Assembly: GCA_945831805.1 (NCBI GenBank)
Contig: CAMADY010000002.1
Location: 1-64,000 of the forward strand
Source of the DNA: an uncultured Prevotellaceae bacterium
Lineage (GTDB): Bacteria > Bacteroidota > Bacteroidia > Bacteroidales > Bacteroidaceae
DNA: 64,000 nt
Direction of reading: 5' to 3'
In this document: positions 45,336 through 54,272 of the stretch, one piece after another
Position numbering within the stretch: the stretch's first letter is position 1
Layout: every line of letters begins with the position of its first letter
Notes under the pieces: generated by a model
What the model was told of the DNA's origin: nothing
The model's database searches: none
The model's input: only the letters and a program-made list of their open reading frames with translations
Translations under genes and position numbers: made by a program

Positions 45336-45682
45336 CTTACTATAATTCTTTCTCAACAGAAAAAACAAATTTCCTCAGAACCGAACACTCTTGCCCTAAA
45401 ACTCCGCATGAATGCTAGGGTTGTGAGGGTGAAGGCCTGGCGGGAAACATACACCCAACCATCACCTACCTACACCCGAACAGTACATTTTGCCTCCCAC
45501 AAGTGTATCCGTCTCCATGTCTATCTATTGCTCAGTTCTTAGATATATTGTGATCTTGATGGATTATTGCTTGATTTCAATGATTGTGTTCTTTTTGCAT
45601 TTATTAACATAATTAGGTGTAACTTTTTTGTGGGGTTGCGCGTCATTAGGATAGAACGTACCCAAAAAGTATAAAAAAGACA
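45336..45682. other. Intergenic region before the anti-sigma-like gene
   Basis: No gene visible. On the minus strand, 45425-45490 is rich in GGGTGTAGG, GGTGATGG and GGGTGTATG words, similar to DNA inside the WbqC-like gene. A loose -7-like TAACTTTTTTG lies at 45622-45632. Confidence 0.45.
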
Positions 45683-46168
45683 ATGGACTATAAATATATC
45701 GAACAACTGGTAGATCGTTACTTCGCTTGCGAGACATCGCTGGAGGAGGAGCAGATTCTGCGCGTATTCTTCGCTCAGGAGACGGTTCCGGTGAGTCTGT
45801 TGCAATACCGTCAGCTGTTTGTTGAGCAGACGGAGGCGAAGCATGAGGTGCTGTCGGATGTTTTCGATGAGCGCATACTTGCCCTCGTTAATGGTCAGCA
45901 GAAGGCTGAGCCAAAGCGTGTGAAGGCACGCATCATCTCCATGCCGCAGCGTCTGCGCCCTCTGTATAAGGCTGCCGCTTGCGTGGCAGTGGTTCTCGCT
46001 CTTGGTCAGGCAGCACAGATGCCTTACAGCGAGCGCGAGGCAGAGCAGGAGAACATCGCACGCTCTATGGTGAAGCCTGACATCCAGAAGGATGAGAACG
46101 CCGTAGCTAAGAGCGACTCCGCTGTAAAGGAGAAGACGGTGACGAGCACTGAGGTGCTTTCCAACTAA
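45683..46168 (+). CDS. Single-helix anti-sigma-like protein
   Basis: A 161-residue protein: a cytoplasmic N-terminal helical domain (MDYKYIEQLVDRYFACETSL, then EEEQILRVFFAQ), one membrane helix at about 93-111 (LYKAAACVAVVLALGQAA) and a Lys/Asp/Ser-rich periplasmic tail. The layout resembles small Bacteroidales proteins encoded next to ECF sigma factors and thought to act as anti-sigma factors. No sigma gene is adjacent; the only one in the window (12068) is distant. It converges on the DUF4294 gene with a shared terminator between. Confidence 0.6.
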   Translation: MDYKYIEQLVDRYFACETSLEEEQILRVFFAQETVPVSLLQYRQLFVEQTEAKHEVLSDVFDERILALVNGQQKAEPKRVKARIISMPQRLRPLYKAAACVAVVLALGQAAQMPYSEREAEQENIARSMVKPDIQKDENAVAKSDSAVKEKTVTSTEVLSN

Positions 46169-46272
46169 GGTAATAATTTCTATGCTTTAAATATCCTATC
46201 AATCATTAAAACAATCTGCTCACACTCTTGTGAAAGAACTGTGGGAATCCTTGCAAACAACGGTTTGTAACG

Positions 46273-46320
46273 AAAAGGGAAGACATCGAGAGCAACGGCT
46301 CTGCAATGTCTTCCCTTTTT
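46273..46320. terminator. Bidirectional terminator between convergent genes
   Basis: AAAAGGGAAGACAT (46273-46286) pairs with ATGTCTTCCCTTTT (46306-46319); A and T runs at both ends allow use in both directions, serving the gene ending at 46168 and the minus-strand gene ending at 46335. Confidence 0.9.
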
Positions 46321-46334
46321 AAGTTTTCTATGAG

Positions 46335-46994
46335 TTACAGCTGTCCTGACTCAACGAGTCTTACTACGCGCTCTGTCAGTCGGTCTTTGCCCTGTGGGTC
46401 GTACTCCTTCTTCAGCGATGCACCGAACATCCACGCGAAGGTCTGGTAGAAGACGGCGCGTGTGTTGCCGAGGAATGCCTGTATGAGCTGGTACGATGAG
46501 GAGTTCGTCTCTCGGTAGATGAGCTTTATCAGCAGCTTGCCCTGCGAGTATGTCAGCTTCTTCATACGCGGAGTATATTCCGCCTTGATGCTCTTCTCCA
46601 CAATCTTCATGTGTTCCTTGCGCGCCTTGTTGTCGGGCAGCGTCTGCATGTAGTCGTAGGTTTCGAGAACCATGCGGTTTACCTCCTTCGCTATCGGCAG
46701 CACCTTCTTCACGTTATAGACGAGTCGGTTGTAGGCATTGCGCTGGCGGTCGTTCTTGAACTCCATCGGTCCATAGACATAGACGTTGTTCATCTCGACG
46801 TACTGTATGCTGTCGCTGCCTTCGAGCACCTTGCCGACGCGCACCATCGGCACGAAGGTGGGGCTGTCCATGTCGATCTTGCGGTCCTCAGGGTTTATCT
46901 TCCTATGCTTCTGAGCCACCGCCGGGAGACTGCTGAGGGCGAGCATTGCAAGCAGAAGAATGATAGTTGTTTTTATAGTGAGAAATACCTTCAC
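46335..46994 (-). CDS. DUF4294-family exported protein
   Basis: A 219-residue protein of the DUF4294 family of Bacteroidetes (FVPMVRVGKVLEGSDSIQYV, then NAYNRLVYNVKKVLPIAKEV). It has a signal peptide (LLLAMLALSSLPAVAQ) and is therefore periplasmic or membrane-associated. The start is set at GTG 46994, because the upstream TTG at 47024 lies inside the -7 box TACTTTTG (47029-47022) and would not be transcribed. The function is not known. Confidence 0.82.
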   Translation of the reverse strand: MKVFLTIKTTIILLLAMLALSSLPAVAQKHRKINPEDRKIDMDSPTFVPMVRVGKVLEGSDSIQYVEMNNVYVYGPMEFKNDRQRNAYNRLVYNVKKVLPIAKEVNRMVLETYDYMQTLPDNKARKEHMKIVEKSIKAEYTPRMKKLTYSQGKLLIKLIYRETNSSSYQLIQAFLGNTRAVFYQTFAWMFGASLKKEYDPQGKDRLTERVVRLVESGQL

Positions 46995-47021
46995 GTCTGT
47001 ACCTTTTTTATTATTTGCGCA

Positions 47022-47052
47022 CAAAAGTAATCATAATTTTTCATTTTTCAAG
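47022..47052 (-). promoter_or_regulatory. Promoter of the DUF4294 gene; decides its start
   Basis: Minus strand: CTTG (47052-47049), 19 bp, TACTTTTG (47029-47022). Transcription would begin near 47015, downstream of the possible TTG start at 47024. Confidence 0.6.
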
Positions 47053-47092
47053 TGTTTTTCTTCTTAAAATAATTAAATATAGTGTGATTTTT

Positions 47093-47123
47093 TTTGACAT
47101 TTAGGTATTTTAGTGTAACTTTG
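47093..47123 (+). promoter_or_regulatory. Promoter of the TlpA-like gene
   Basis: TTTG (47093-47096), 19 bp, TAACTTTG (47116-47123). A GTG at 47167 is in frame but the ATG at 47188 gives the lipoprotein signal. Confidence 0.78.
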
Positions 47124-47187
47124 CACTAAAATTACGCAGACGAAGTGCCTGAAAAGTGCTTGCGTCGTGCAAAAAGATACAATCTCA

Positions 47188-48354
47188 ATGAACAAAAAAA
47201 ATATCTTTATGCGTTGCCTCATGATGGCGACGATAGCATTCTCGCTGTGTGCTTGTGACGGCAACAAGTTTCATGTTAACGGCACCATCGGCGATGCCAA
47301 GGACTCCGTACTCTACTTCGAACACATGAGTCTCGACGGTCCTGTGGTGATGGACTCCGTGAAGCTCGACCAGAATGGTGAGTTCTCGTTTGCCGGCGAC
47401 GGCGTTGCTGCTCCGGAGTTCTACCGCCTGCGCATAGCAAGCAACATCATCAACGTCAGCATCGACTCCACGGAGACCGTCAGCTTCAAGGCGAAGTACC
47501 CTACGATGGCTACGGACTACGAGGTTGAGGGCTCTGAGAACTGTAAGAAGATCAAGGAACTGTCGTTGCTGCAGATTCAGCTGCTGGGCCGTTCGCTCGC
47601 CATAGACCGCAACAGAAGTCTCGGTGTGGAGCAGGTGAAGGACAGCATCAACATCCTTATGACGCAGTATAAGGACTACGTCCGCCAGAACTATATCTTC
47701 AAGGAGCCGCAGAAGGCGTATGCGTATTTTGCACTCTTCCAGACTCTCGGCAATATGCTTATCTTCAATCCTCGTGAGTCGGAGGACGATATCCGCACGT
47801 TTGCTGCCGTGGCAACGTCGTGGGATACGTACTATCCTGAGGCAGAGCGCGGCGAGAACCTCCACAACATAGCTATCGAAGGCCTGAAGGTGATACGCCA
47901 TAACCGTGTTAAGATGATGGGACCTGCCGTGGACGCTGCGAAGGTTACGGTGTCGAACATCATCGATGTGCCCCTCATCGACAACAAGGGACGCCAGCGT
48001 TCGCTGAAGGAACTGGCAGGAAAAGTGGTGCTGCTGGACTTCCATGCCTTCGCATCGGAGGGCAGCACGAAGCGTATCATGATGCTGCGCGACCTCTACA
48101 ACAAGTTCCATGCTCAGGGATTGGAGATATACCAGGTGTCGGTTGACCCGGACGAGCACTTCTGGAAGACGCAGACGGCGGCACTGCCTTGGATCAACGT
48201 ACACGATCCGGATGCGCTGGAGTCGCAGTATCTCGTAAGGTATAACGTGCAGTCAATCCCTACCTTCTTCCTTATTGACAAGACAAACACGCTGCATAAG
48301 CGTGACGTACAGATAAAGAACCTCGACGATGAAATACAGTCACTCCTCAGATAA
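47188..48354 (+). CDS. TlpA-like lipoprotein with DUF4369 domain, lacking the CxxC motif
   Basis: A 388-residue lipoprotein (FSLCACDGN lipobox). The N-terminal DUF4369-like beta domain (about 25-120; FHVNGTIGDAKDSVLYFEHM) and a helical linker precede a thioredoxin fold (about 260-388; IIDVPLIDNKGRQRSLKELA, VVLLDFHAFASEGSTKRIMM, and the cis-Pro strand VQSIPTFFLIDKTN). In redox-active members WCxxC follows the DF strand; here the site reads HAFASEGS and has no cysteine, so it cannot do thiol exchange the usual way. Its stop overlaps the HAD-RibF gene by 26 bp. A binding or chaperone role is possible. Confidence 0.85.
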   Translation: MNKKNIFMRCLMMATIAFSLCACDGNKFHVNGTIGDAKDSVLYFEHMSLDGPVVMDSVKLDQNGEFSFAGDGVAAPEFYRLRIASNIINVSIDSTETVSFKAKYPTMATDYEVEGSENCKKIKELSLLQIQLLGRSLAIDRNRSLGVEQVKDSINILMTQYKDYVRQNYIFKEPQKAYAYFALFQTLGNMLIFNPRESEDDIRTFAAVATSWDTYYPEAERGENLHNIAIEGLKVIRHNRVKMMGPAVDAAKVTVSNIIDVPLIDNKGRQRSLKELAGKVVLLDFHAFASEGSTKRIMMLRDLYNKFHAQGLEIYQVSVDPDEHFWKTQTAALPWINVHDPDALESQYLVRYNVQSIPTFFLIDKTNTLHKRDVQIKNLDDEIQSLLR

Positions 48355-50029
48355 GGCTCCGCGCGGGGTGCTGCTCTTTGACTTCGGAACGGTTCTCATA
48401 GGGCTCTCGAAGGAGAAATGCATCGCGGCGCTGGAGAAGATCGGTTGCGGAAAGATAGCATACTACGTCGATGAGTGCCGCCAGGAGGACCTCTTCCATG
48501 AGCTTGAGATAGGCGGAAGCATAGAGGCTTTCTGCGAGGAGGCACGCCGGCAGTCGTCGTTTACGGACGAGACAGGCACCGAACATCCATGCCCTGCTAC
48601 CAATGAGGAGATCTGCAGGGCGTGGAACGAGCTGCTGCTGACGATTCCGATGGAGAAGCTCCGCATGATAAAGCATCTGCATGACGACCTCGGATACCGC
48701 ACTGCCATTCTCTCCAACACGAACTACATCCATTGGGAGCACTCCTTGAAGCATGTCTTCACCGCCGACGGACTGACGATAGACGACTATTTCGACGATA
48801 TCTTCCTCTCCTGCGACCTGCAGATGGTGAAGCCGGATGCGTGCATCTATGAGGAAACGGCAAGGCGTCTGTGCGTTGAACCGGGCGAGATATTCTTCAT
48901 TGACGACAGCAGGAAGAACATCGATGCTGCCATTGCGGCGGGATATTATGGGCTCTATGACCCGAAGGGCGACAAGTGGATGTACCGATTGTCATTGCTC
49001 GATGAGGAGAATGACCTCTTTTCATTGCACAACCGCAAGGGTAAGGCTGCGATAATCGGCAACTTCGACGGCATCCACGAGGGACATCAGTACGTGATGA
49101 AGCGTCTGGTGGAGCTGTGCGCAAAGCACGACCTCGAACCGCTCGTCATTACCTTCGACCAGCATCCAAGGGCATTGTTCGACAAGACGTTCGTTCCGAA
49201 GTATCTTACCACTCAGGAAGAGAAGCGCCAGCTGCTGAAGGAAACGCTCACAGCGTTCTGCAAGGAGGTTGAGGCTGCCAACGATAATGCTGGCAATGAG
49301 CCATCGGCAATGACGCCACAGGTGTGCATCCTGCCGTTCAACCGCTCCCTCGCATCGCTCTCCGCACGTGAGTTTATGGAGAAGGTGCTGAAGGAAGAGA
49401 TGGGCGTGGAACTGCTGTTGCTCGGCTATGACAACCGCATCGGCAAGCGCAACGAAGAGGAGGACAGCGAGAGCTATCGCGAGTACGGCAAGGATCTCGG
49501 CATGCACGTCATAATAGCAAACCCTATTGACGTTGACAGCATGAGGGTTTCGTCATCGCACGTTAGGCATCTGGTGGCGGAAGGCGATATGCAGAGCGTC
49601 AGCAAATGCCTCGGAAGGGACTACTCCCTCACCGGCATCGTGGAGAAAGGTTATCAGGAAGGTCGTAAGATAGGATTCCCTACAGCCAACATCTCCGTTG
49701 CAGAAGATAAGCTGCTGCCGGGCAACGGTGTGTATAGCACGGTGATAACCATCTGTGATACAGAAGCTGCCGTTGACAAGACAGAGAAGTCCACCGACGG
49801 AACGAACGGTTATACATCATACAAGTGCATCACGAACGTCGGCACACGCCCTACATACGGTGGGAACACCGTGACGGTAGAAACACACATTCCGGGCTTC
49901 AAGGGCGACCTCTACGGCAAGACCGTGACACTGCGCTTCATCAGGAAGATTCGCGATGAAAAGGTATTCGACTCTCCGGAGAGTCTGAGAAATCAAATAG
50001 AACAGGATATTATACAACTGAATGATTAA
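48329..50029 (+). CDS. ribF: HAD phosphatase fused to bifunctional riboflavin kinase/FAD synthetase
   Basis: A 566-residue fusion. Residues about 12-225 are a HAD phosphatase: motif I LFDFGTVLIG, motif II ILSNTNYIHW, the lysine in MVKPDACIYE and motif IV IFFIDDSRKN. From about 235 the protein is RibF: FMN adenylyltransferase domain with IGNFDGIHEGHQY, then the kinase domain near 433 with GIVEKGYQEGRKIGFPTANI and CITNVGTRPTYGG. RibF makes FMN and FAD from riboflavin. The phosphatase step before lumazine synthesis is often done by HAD enzymes, so the fused domain could act there or on FMN. Motif I reads DFGTV, like YihX-type enzymes, not DxDGT. The start overlaps the TlpA-like gene by 26 bp and the end overlaps the CPBP gene by 8. 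Confidence 0.9.
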   Translation: MKYSHSSDKAPRGVLLFDFGTVLIGLSKEKCIAALEKIGCGKIAYYVDECRQEDLFHELEIGGSIEAFCEEARRQSSFTDETGTEHPCPATNEEICRAWNELLLTIPMEKLRMIKHLHDDLGYRTAILSNTNYIHWEHSLKHVFTADGLTIDDYFDDIFLSCDLQMVKPDACIYEETARRLCVEPGEIFFIDDSRKNIDAAIAAGYYGLYDPKGDKWMYRLSLLDEENDLFSLHNRKGKAAIIGNFDGIHEGHQYVMKRLVELCAKHDLEPLVITFDQHPRALFDKTFVPKYLTTQEEKRQLLKETLTAFCKEVEAANDNAGNEPSAMTPQVCILPFNRSLASLSAREFMEKVLKEEMGVELLLLGYDNRIGKRNEEEDSESYREYGKDLGMHVIIANPIDVDSMRVSSSHVRHLVAEGDMQSVSKCLGRDYSLTGIVEKGYQEGRKIGFPTANISVAEDKLLPGNGVYSTVITICDTEAAVDKTEKSTDGTNGYTSYKCITNVGTRPTYGGNTVTVETHIPGFKGDLYGKTVTLRFIRKIRDEKVFDSPESLRNQIEQDIIQLND

Positions 50030-50822
50030 CTCTATATTATATTTCATAGCATTCGCAGTAATCCAGGTGACGGTATCGCTTGGAGCAACGATGGTGTGCA
50101 AAATGTGGTTCCCTGACATAACAGAGACATCCTCTACGCTGCTCCTCATCGCATCTGCCATCAGTTCCGTACTCACGATAGCACTCTTCTGGGCATGCAA
50201 ATGGTTCCGTGGCAACAGGGACTACATCCGCACACGTCCATGGACAACACTACTATGGGCTGCACTGCTCGGCATCGGCAGCATACTGCCGCTGGCAAGA
50301 CTTGAGGAGTTCATTCCGCAGTCATGGAAGACAGACCTCATTGGCGATGAACTCTTCGGCATGCTGCAGACGCCGGAGGGCTACTTCTTAATCTGCATGC
50401 TGGCACCGCTGGCTGAAGAGATTGTCTTCCGTGGAGCAATGATAAAGGCAATGACAGCATGGTGCGAGAAGCGCGGCATCATGGGATGGCGCAAGGAGTG
50501 GATAGCGATAGGACTGTCGGCAGCTCTCTTCGCCGTGGTACACTTCAATCCTGCGCAGATACCGCATGCACTGATAATGGGAGTGCTACTAGCATGGCTC
50601 TTCGTAAAGACACAGAGCATCGTGCCAGCGTTCATCATACACTGGATAAACAACAGCTCGGCATACGTCTTCGTGAAGCTATATCCGAACATACCGATGG
50701 ACGCACCGCTCGTAGATTACTTCCACGGCAACGAGAGAACCCTCATGCTCGCAGTGATCTATTCGCTGATGATTGCCCTACCATCCCTTTACCAACTCAT
50801 AAGAATAAACAGAAAAAAGTAA
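50022..50822 (+). CDS. CPBP-family intramembrane metalloprotease
   Basis: A 266-residue multi-pass membrane protein with the CPBP (CAAX protease and bacteriocin-processing) motifs: [12 protein letters not shown] near residue 131, FAVVHFNP near 173 and [10 protein letters not shown] near 206. These carry the glutamates and histidines of the active site. About six to eight helices are visible. It overlaps the HAD-RibF stop by 8 bp, so the TlpA-like, HAD-RibF and CPBP genes form one operon. The substrate is unknown. Confidence 0.88.
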   Translation: MINSILYFIAFAVIQVTVSLGATMVCKMWFPDITETSSTLLLIASAISSVLTIALFWACKWFRGNRDYIRTRPWTTLLWAALLGIGSILPLARLEEFIPQSWKTDLIGDELFGMLQTPEGYFLICMLAPLAEEIVFRGAMIKAMTAWCEKRGIMGWRKEWIAIGLSAALFAVVHFNPAQIPHALIMGVLLAWLFVKTQSIVPAFIIHWINNSSAYVFVKLYPNIPMDAPLVDYFHGNERTLMLAVIYSLMIALPSLYQLIRINRKK

Positions 50823-50830
50823 CCCCAGCC

Positions 50831-50905
50831 CTGTTAAAGGCGGTGCTTCCGCCTTCACCCCAAAACAACAAGCCCAGTTAAAGGCGGTGCTTCCGCCTTT
50901 CAACC
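50831..50905. repeat. Two tandem GGCGG/CCGCC hairpin repeats
   Basis: AAAGGCGGTGCTTCCGCCTT occurs at 50836-50855 and again at 50880-50899. Each folds as GGCGG-TGCTT-CCGCC. Related copies are at 55697-55715, 56423-56440 and, in frame, at 57976-57990. It fills the gap between the CPBP gene and sufB and could act as a terminator or mRNA stabiliser. Confidence 0.85.
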
Positions 50906-50925
50906 CATCAATAAAAACAACATAC

Positions 50926-52365
50926 ATGGCAGAAAAGAATGAATTTGTGAAGCATGTGGCGGAGCAGAAGTATGAATACGGCTTCACCACAGATGTTCAC
51001 ACAGAAATCATACCGGTAGGTCTCACGGAGGATGTCGTCAGGCTCATCTCCTCTAAGAAAGGCGAACCGGAATGGATGCTTGAGTTCCGACTGAAGGCAT
51101 TCCGCCACTGGCAGACGATGAAGCAGCCGAAGTGGGGACATGTCACGGTGCCGGAGATAGACTATCAGGCTATATCATACTATGCTGACCCAATGGCAAA
51201 GAAGGATGGTCCGAAGGAGATAGACCCCGAACTGGAGAAAACCTTCGACAAGCTCGGCATACCTCTTGAGGAGCGACTCGCACTCAGCGGTGTTGCCGTT
51301 GATGCCATCATGGACTCCGTCTCTGTCAAGACGACATACAAGGACAAGCTGAAGGAGAAGGGCATCATCTTCATGTCCATCGGCGAGGCGGTGAAGGAAC
51401 ATCCGGACCTCGTGAAGGAATACTTGGGCAGTGTGGTGCCATACCGCGACAACTTCTTCGCTGCACTCAACTCAGCAGTGTTCTCCGACGGTTCGTTCGT
51501 GTATATACCGAAGGGCGTACGCTGTCCTATGGAGCTGTCATCATACTTCCGTATCAACGCAAAGAACACCGGACAGTTCGAGCGCACACTGATAATAGCC
51601 GACGATGACTCATACGTCTCTTACCTCGAAGGCTGCACTGCTCCGATGCGCGATGAGAACCAGCTGCATGCTGCCATCGTGGAGATTATCGTGAAGGACC
51701 GTGCAGAGGTGAAGTACTCCACCGTACAGAACTGGTATCCAGGCGATGAGAACGGCAACGGCGGCGTCCTGAATCTTGTGACGAAGCGTGGCGACCTGCG
51801 TGGTGAAAGCTCAAAGCTCTCATGGACACAGGTGGAGACGGGCTCTGCCATAACATGGAAATACCCTTCCTGCGTACTCCGTGGCGATAACTCACAGGCA
51901 GAGTTTTACAGCGTTGCCGTGACGAACAACTATCAGGAGGCTGACACTGGCACGAAGATGATCCACATGGGACGCAACACCAAATCGACAATCATCTCGA
52001 AGGGTATCTCGGCTGGTCATTCGCAGAACTCATACCGTGGCCTCGTTCGTGCCACGTCGAAGGCTGCCAATGCCCGCAACTACTCTTCATGCGACTCACT
52101 CCTGCTCGGTAGCCAGTGCGGTGCACATACGTTCCCTTACATGGACATCCGCAACAAGTCCGCCATCGTGGAGCATGAGGCTACGACATCGAAGATCAGC
52201 GAGGCGCAGCTCCTCTACTGCAACCAGCGCGGTATCTCGACGGAGGATGCCATAGGACTCATCGTCAACGGCTATGCCAAGGAGGTCCTGCAGAAGCTGC
52301 CGATGGAGTTTGCCGTAGAGGCACAGAAATTATTAAGTGTATCATTAGAAGGATCAATAGGATAG
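50926..52365 (+). CDS. sufB: Fe-S cluster assembly scaffold protein SufB
   Basis: A 479-residue scaffold of the SUF system, working with SufC and SufD. Marks are YHAD-like [40 protein letters not shown], and [20 protein letters not shown] near the C-terminus. The ATG at 50926 (MAEKNEF) is used; an in-frame start at 50887 would lie in the hairpin repeat. It starts the sufBCDS operon, with 3 bp to sufC. sufE and sufU are not seen. Confidence 0.95.
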   Translation: MAEKNEFVKHVAEQKYEYGFTTDVHTEIIPVGLTEDVVRLISSKKGEPEWMLEFRLKAFRHWQTMKQPKWGHVTVPEIDYQAISYYADPMAKKDGPKEIDPELEKTFDKLGIPLEERLALSGVAVDAIMDSVSVKTTYKDKLKEKGIIFMSIGEAVKEHPDLVKEYLGSVVPYRDNFFAALNSAVFSDGSFVYIPKGVRCPMELSSYFRINAKNTGQFERTLIIADDDSYVSYLEGCTAPMRDENQLHAAIVEIIVKDRAEVKYSTVQNWYPGDENGNGGVLNLVTKRGDLRGESSKLSWTQVETGSAITWKYPSCVLRGDNSQAEFYSVAVTNNYQEADTGTKMIHMGRNTKSTIISKGISAGHSQNSYRGLVRATSKAANARNYSSCDSLLLGSQCGAHTFPYMDIRNKSAIVEHEATTSKISEAQLLYCNQRGISTEDAIGLIVNGYAKEVLQKLPMEFAVEAQKLLSVSLEGSIG

Positions 52366-52368
52366 GTT

Positions 52369-53115
52369 ATGTTAGAAATAAAGAACATACACGCCAAGGT
52401 AGGCGACAAAGAGATATTGAAGGGCGTAAACCTCACCATCAACGACGGTGAGATACATGCTATCATGGGTACCAATGGTGCCGGAAAGTCAACACTGAGC
52501 AACGTCATCGTAGGCAATCCTGCTTACGAGGTGACAGAGGGTGAGATAACCTTTGAGGGCAAGGACCTCCTGGCAATGAAGCCTGACGAGCGTGCCAACG
52601 AGGGTATCTTCATGTCGTTCCAGCTGCCGGTGGAGATTCCGGGTGTCTCAATGACAAACTTCATGAAGGCTGCCGTCAACGCACGCCGCAAGGCAAAGGG
52701 CATGGAGCCTATGAAGACTGCCGACTTCATTAAGATGATGAAGGAGAAACGCCAGCTCGTGGAGATAGACCAGAAGCTGATGAACCGTTCTGTCAACGAG
52801 GGATTCTCCGGTGGCGAGAAGAAGCGCAACGAGATATTCCAGATGGCTATGCTCGAACCTACCTTCTGCATCCTCGACGAGACCGACTCAGGTCTTGACG
52901 TTGACGCACTGCGCATCGTGGCAGAGGGCTTCAACAAGCTGCGCACGGAGAAGACCTCGGCAATCGTCATAACGCACTATCAGCGACTGCTCGACTATAT
53001 CAAGCCGGACGTGGTACACGTACTCATCGACGGTAAGATAGTGAAGACCGGAGGACCAGACCTCGCACTGAAGATAGAGAACGAAGGATTTGACTGGATA
53101 AAGGAGACGCTGTAA
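52369..53115 (+). CDS. sufC: Fe-S cluster assembly ATPase SufC
   Basis: A 248-residue ABC-type ATPase: Walker A GTNGAGKST, Q-loop region MSFQLPVEIPGVS, signature GFSGGEKKRNEI, Walker B CILDETDSGLD and the switch histidine in VITHYQRL. It drives conformational changes of the SufBCD complex. The stop shares one base with the sufD start. Confidence 0.96.
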   Translation: MLEIKNIHAKVGDKEILKGVNLTINDGEIHAIMGTNGAGKSTLSNVIVGNPAYEVTEGEITFEGKDLLAMKPDERANEGIFMSFQLPVEIPGVSMTNFMKAAVNARRKAKGMEPMKTADFIKMMKEKRQLVEIDQKLMNRSVNEGFSGGEKKRNEIFQMAMLEPTFCILDETDSGLDVDALRIVAEGFNKLRTEKTSAIVITHYQRLLDYIKPDVVHVLIDGKIVKTGGPDLALKIENEGFDWIKETL

Positions 53116-54272
53116 TGACCAACGACATTAACTTATACTACCAGATAAAGCCACTCCTTGACGTGGAGAAGTATCGCGAGCGCTATCGCTATACTGACGT
53201 GAAGGCTATGCTCGAGCCGAACTACGGCATCGTGCTGCCACGCTATACCCTCAAGGATGTGCCTTACGTCTATCGCGCTGCCGATGCACCTATCGACATA
53301 AAGCAGTATCTTGGGGGCATTGCCGACAACGAAGACCCACTGACAAACCTCAACTCCTCGTTCTCACCGGAGCCTATCGTCATCTATGTTCCGAAGGGTG
53401 AGGTGGTGAAGACACCTATACGCATAGAGAACAGCATGTCGGGAGAACAGGACACCATGGCTATTCGCCGTGTCCTCATCGTCCTCGAAGAGTCTGCCGA
53501 GGCAACAGTGTTCCTCGTTGATAACGTGAAGGGTGAGTCAAAGTACCTCAACAGCCAGGTCATCGAGGCTTACTGCAAGGACAACGCCCACCTCAGCATG
53601 TACGAGATGGAGGAGACCGGCAGCAACTGCAACCGCTTCTCTAACCTCTATGTCTCAACGGGTCGCTATGCTACGCTGAACCATTTTAACGTGACGCTCA
53701 ACAACGGCACCACACGCAACGGCATCGACGTGTTCATGAAGGGCGAAGGCTCCGAGGTGACGCTCAACGGTGCGGTGCTAGCCGACGATGAGCAGCATGT
53801 TGACAACAATACCGTCATCGTGCATGAGGTGCCGCAGTGCCAGAGCAACGAACTCTACAAGTACGTCGTTGACGACAAGGCTGTCGGTGCGTTTGCAGGA
53901 CGTATCCTCGTGAAGGAAGGTGCACAGCAGACGGCTTCACAGATGACCAATAATAATATGTGTGCGTCCGATGAGGCGCGTATGTTTACGCAGCCGATGC
54001 TCGAGATCTATGCTGACGACGTGAAGTGTGCCCATGGCTCTACGGTAGGCGTTATGGACGATGCCGCTGTCTTCTACATGCAGCAGCGTGGCATCCCTCT
54101 CGAAGTGGCAAAGACACTCCTAAAGTACGCCTTCATCTCACAGGTCATCGACACCATGAAGTGGACTTCATTCCGCGACCGCCTCCACATCCTCGTCGAT
54201 AAGCGACTGAGCAAGGAAGAGAAGTGCGGACAGTGTAAAATATGCAGTCCTAAGAATAATGATGAGCAATAA
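53115..54272 (+). CDS. sufD: Fe-S cluster assembly protein SufD
   Basis: A 385-residue beta-helical partner of SufB in the SufBC2D complex. Family marks are NDKAVGAFAGRI-like DDKAVGAFAGRILVKEGAQQ, EIYADDVKCAHGSTVG, and YFMQQRGIP-like FYMQQRGIPLEVAKTLL. It ends with CGQCKICSPKNNDEQ; that C-terminal cysteine cluster is worth note. It overlaps sufC by 1 bp and sufS by 14 bp. Confidence 0.95.
   Translation: MTNDINLYYQIKPLLDVEKYRERYRYTDVKAMLEPNYGIVLPRYTLKDVPYVYRAADAPIDIKQYLGGIADNEDPLTNLNSSFSPEPIVIYVPKGEVVKTPIRIENSMSGEQDTMAIRRVLIVLEESAEATVFLVDNVKGESKYLNSQVIEAYCKDNAHLSMYEMEETGSNCNRFSNLYVSTGRYATLNHFNVTLNNGTTRNGIDVFMKGEGSEVTLNGAVLADDEQHVDNNTVIVHEVPQCQSNELYKYVVDDKAVGAFAGRILVKEGAQQTASQMTNNNMCASDEARMFTQPMLEIYADDVKCAHGSTVGVMDDAAVFYMQQRGIPLEVAKTLLKYAFISQVIDTMKWTSFRDRLHILVDKRLSKEEKCGQCKICSPKNNDEQ

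Noticed and set aside
47185-48204. A 339-residue minus-strand open frame
   Set aside because: Antisense shadow of the TlpA-like lipoprotein gene; no domain and an odd Val/Leu/Arg-rich composition.
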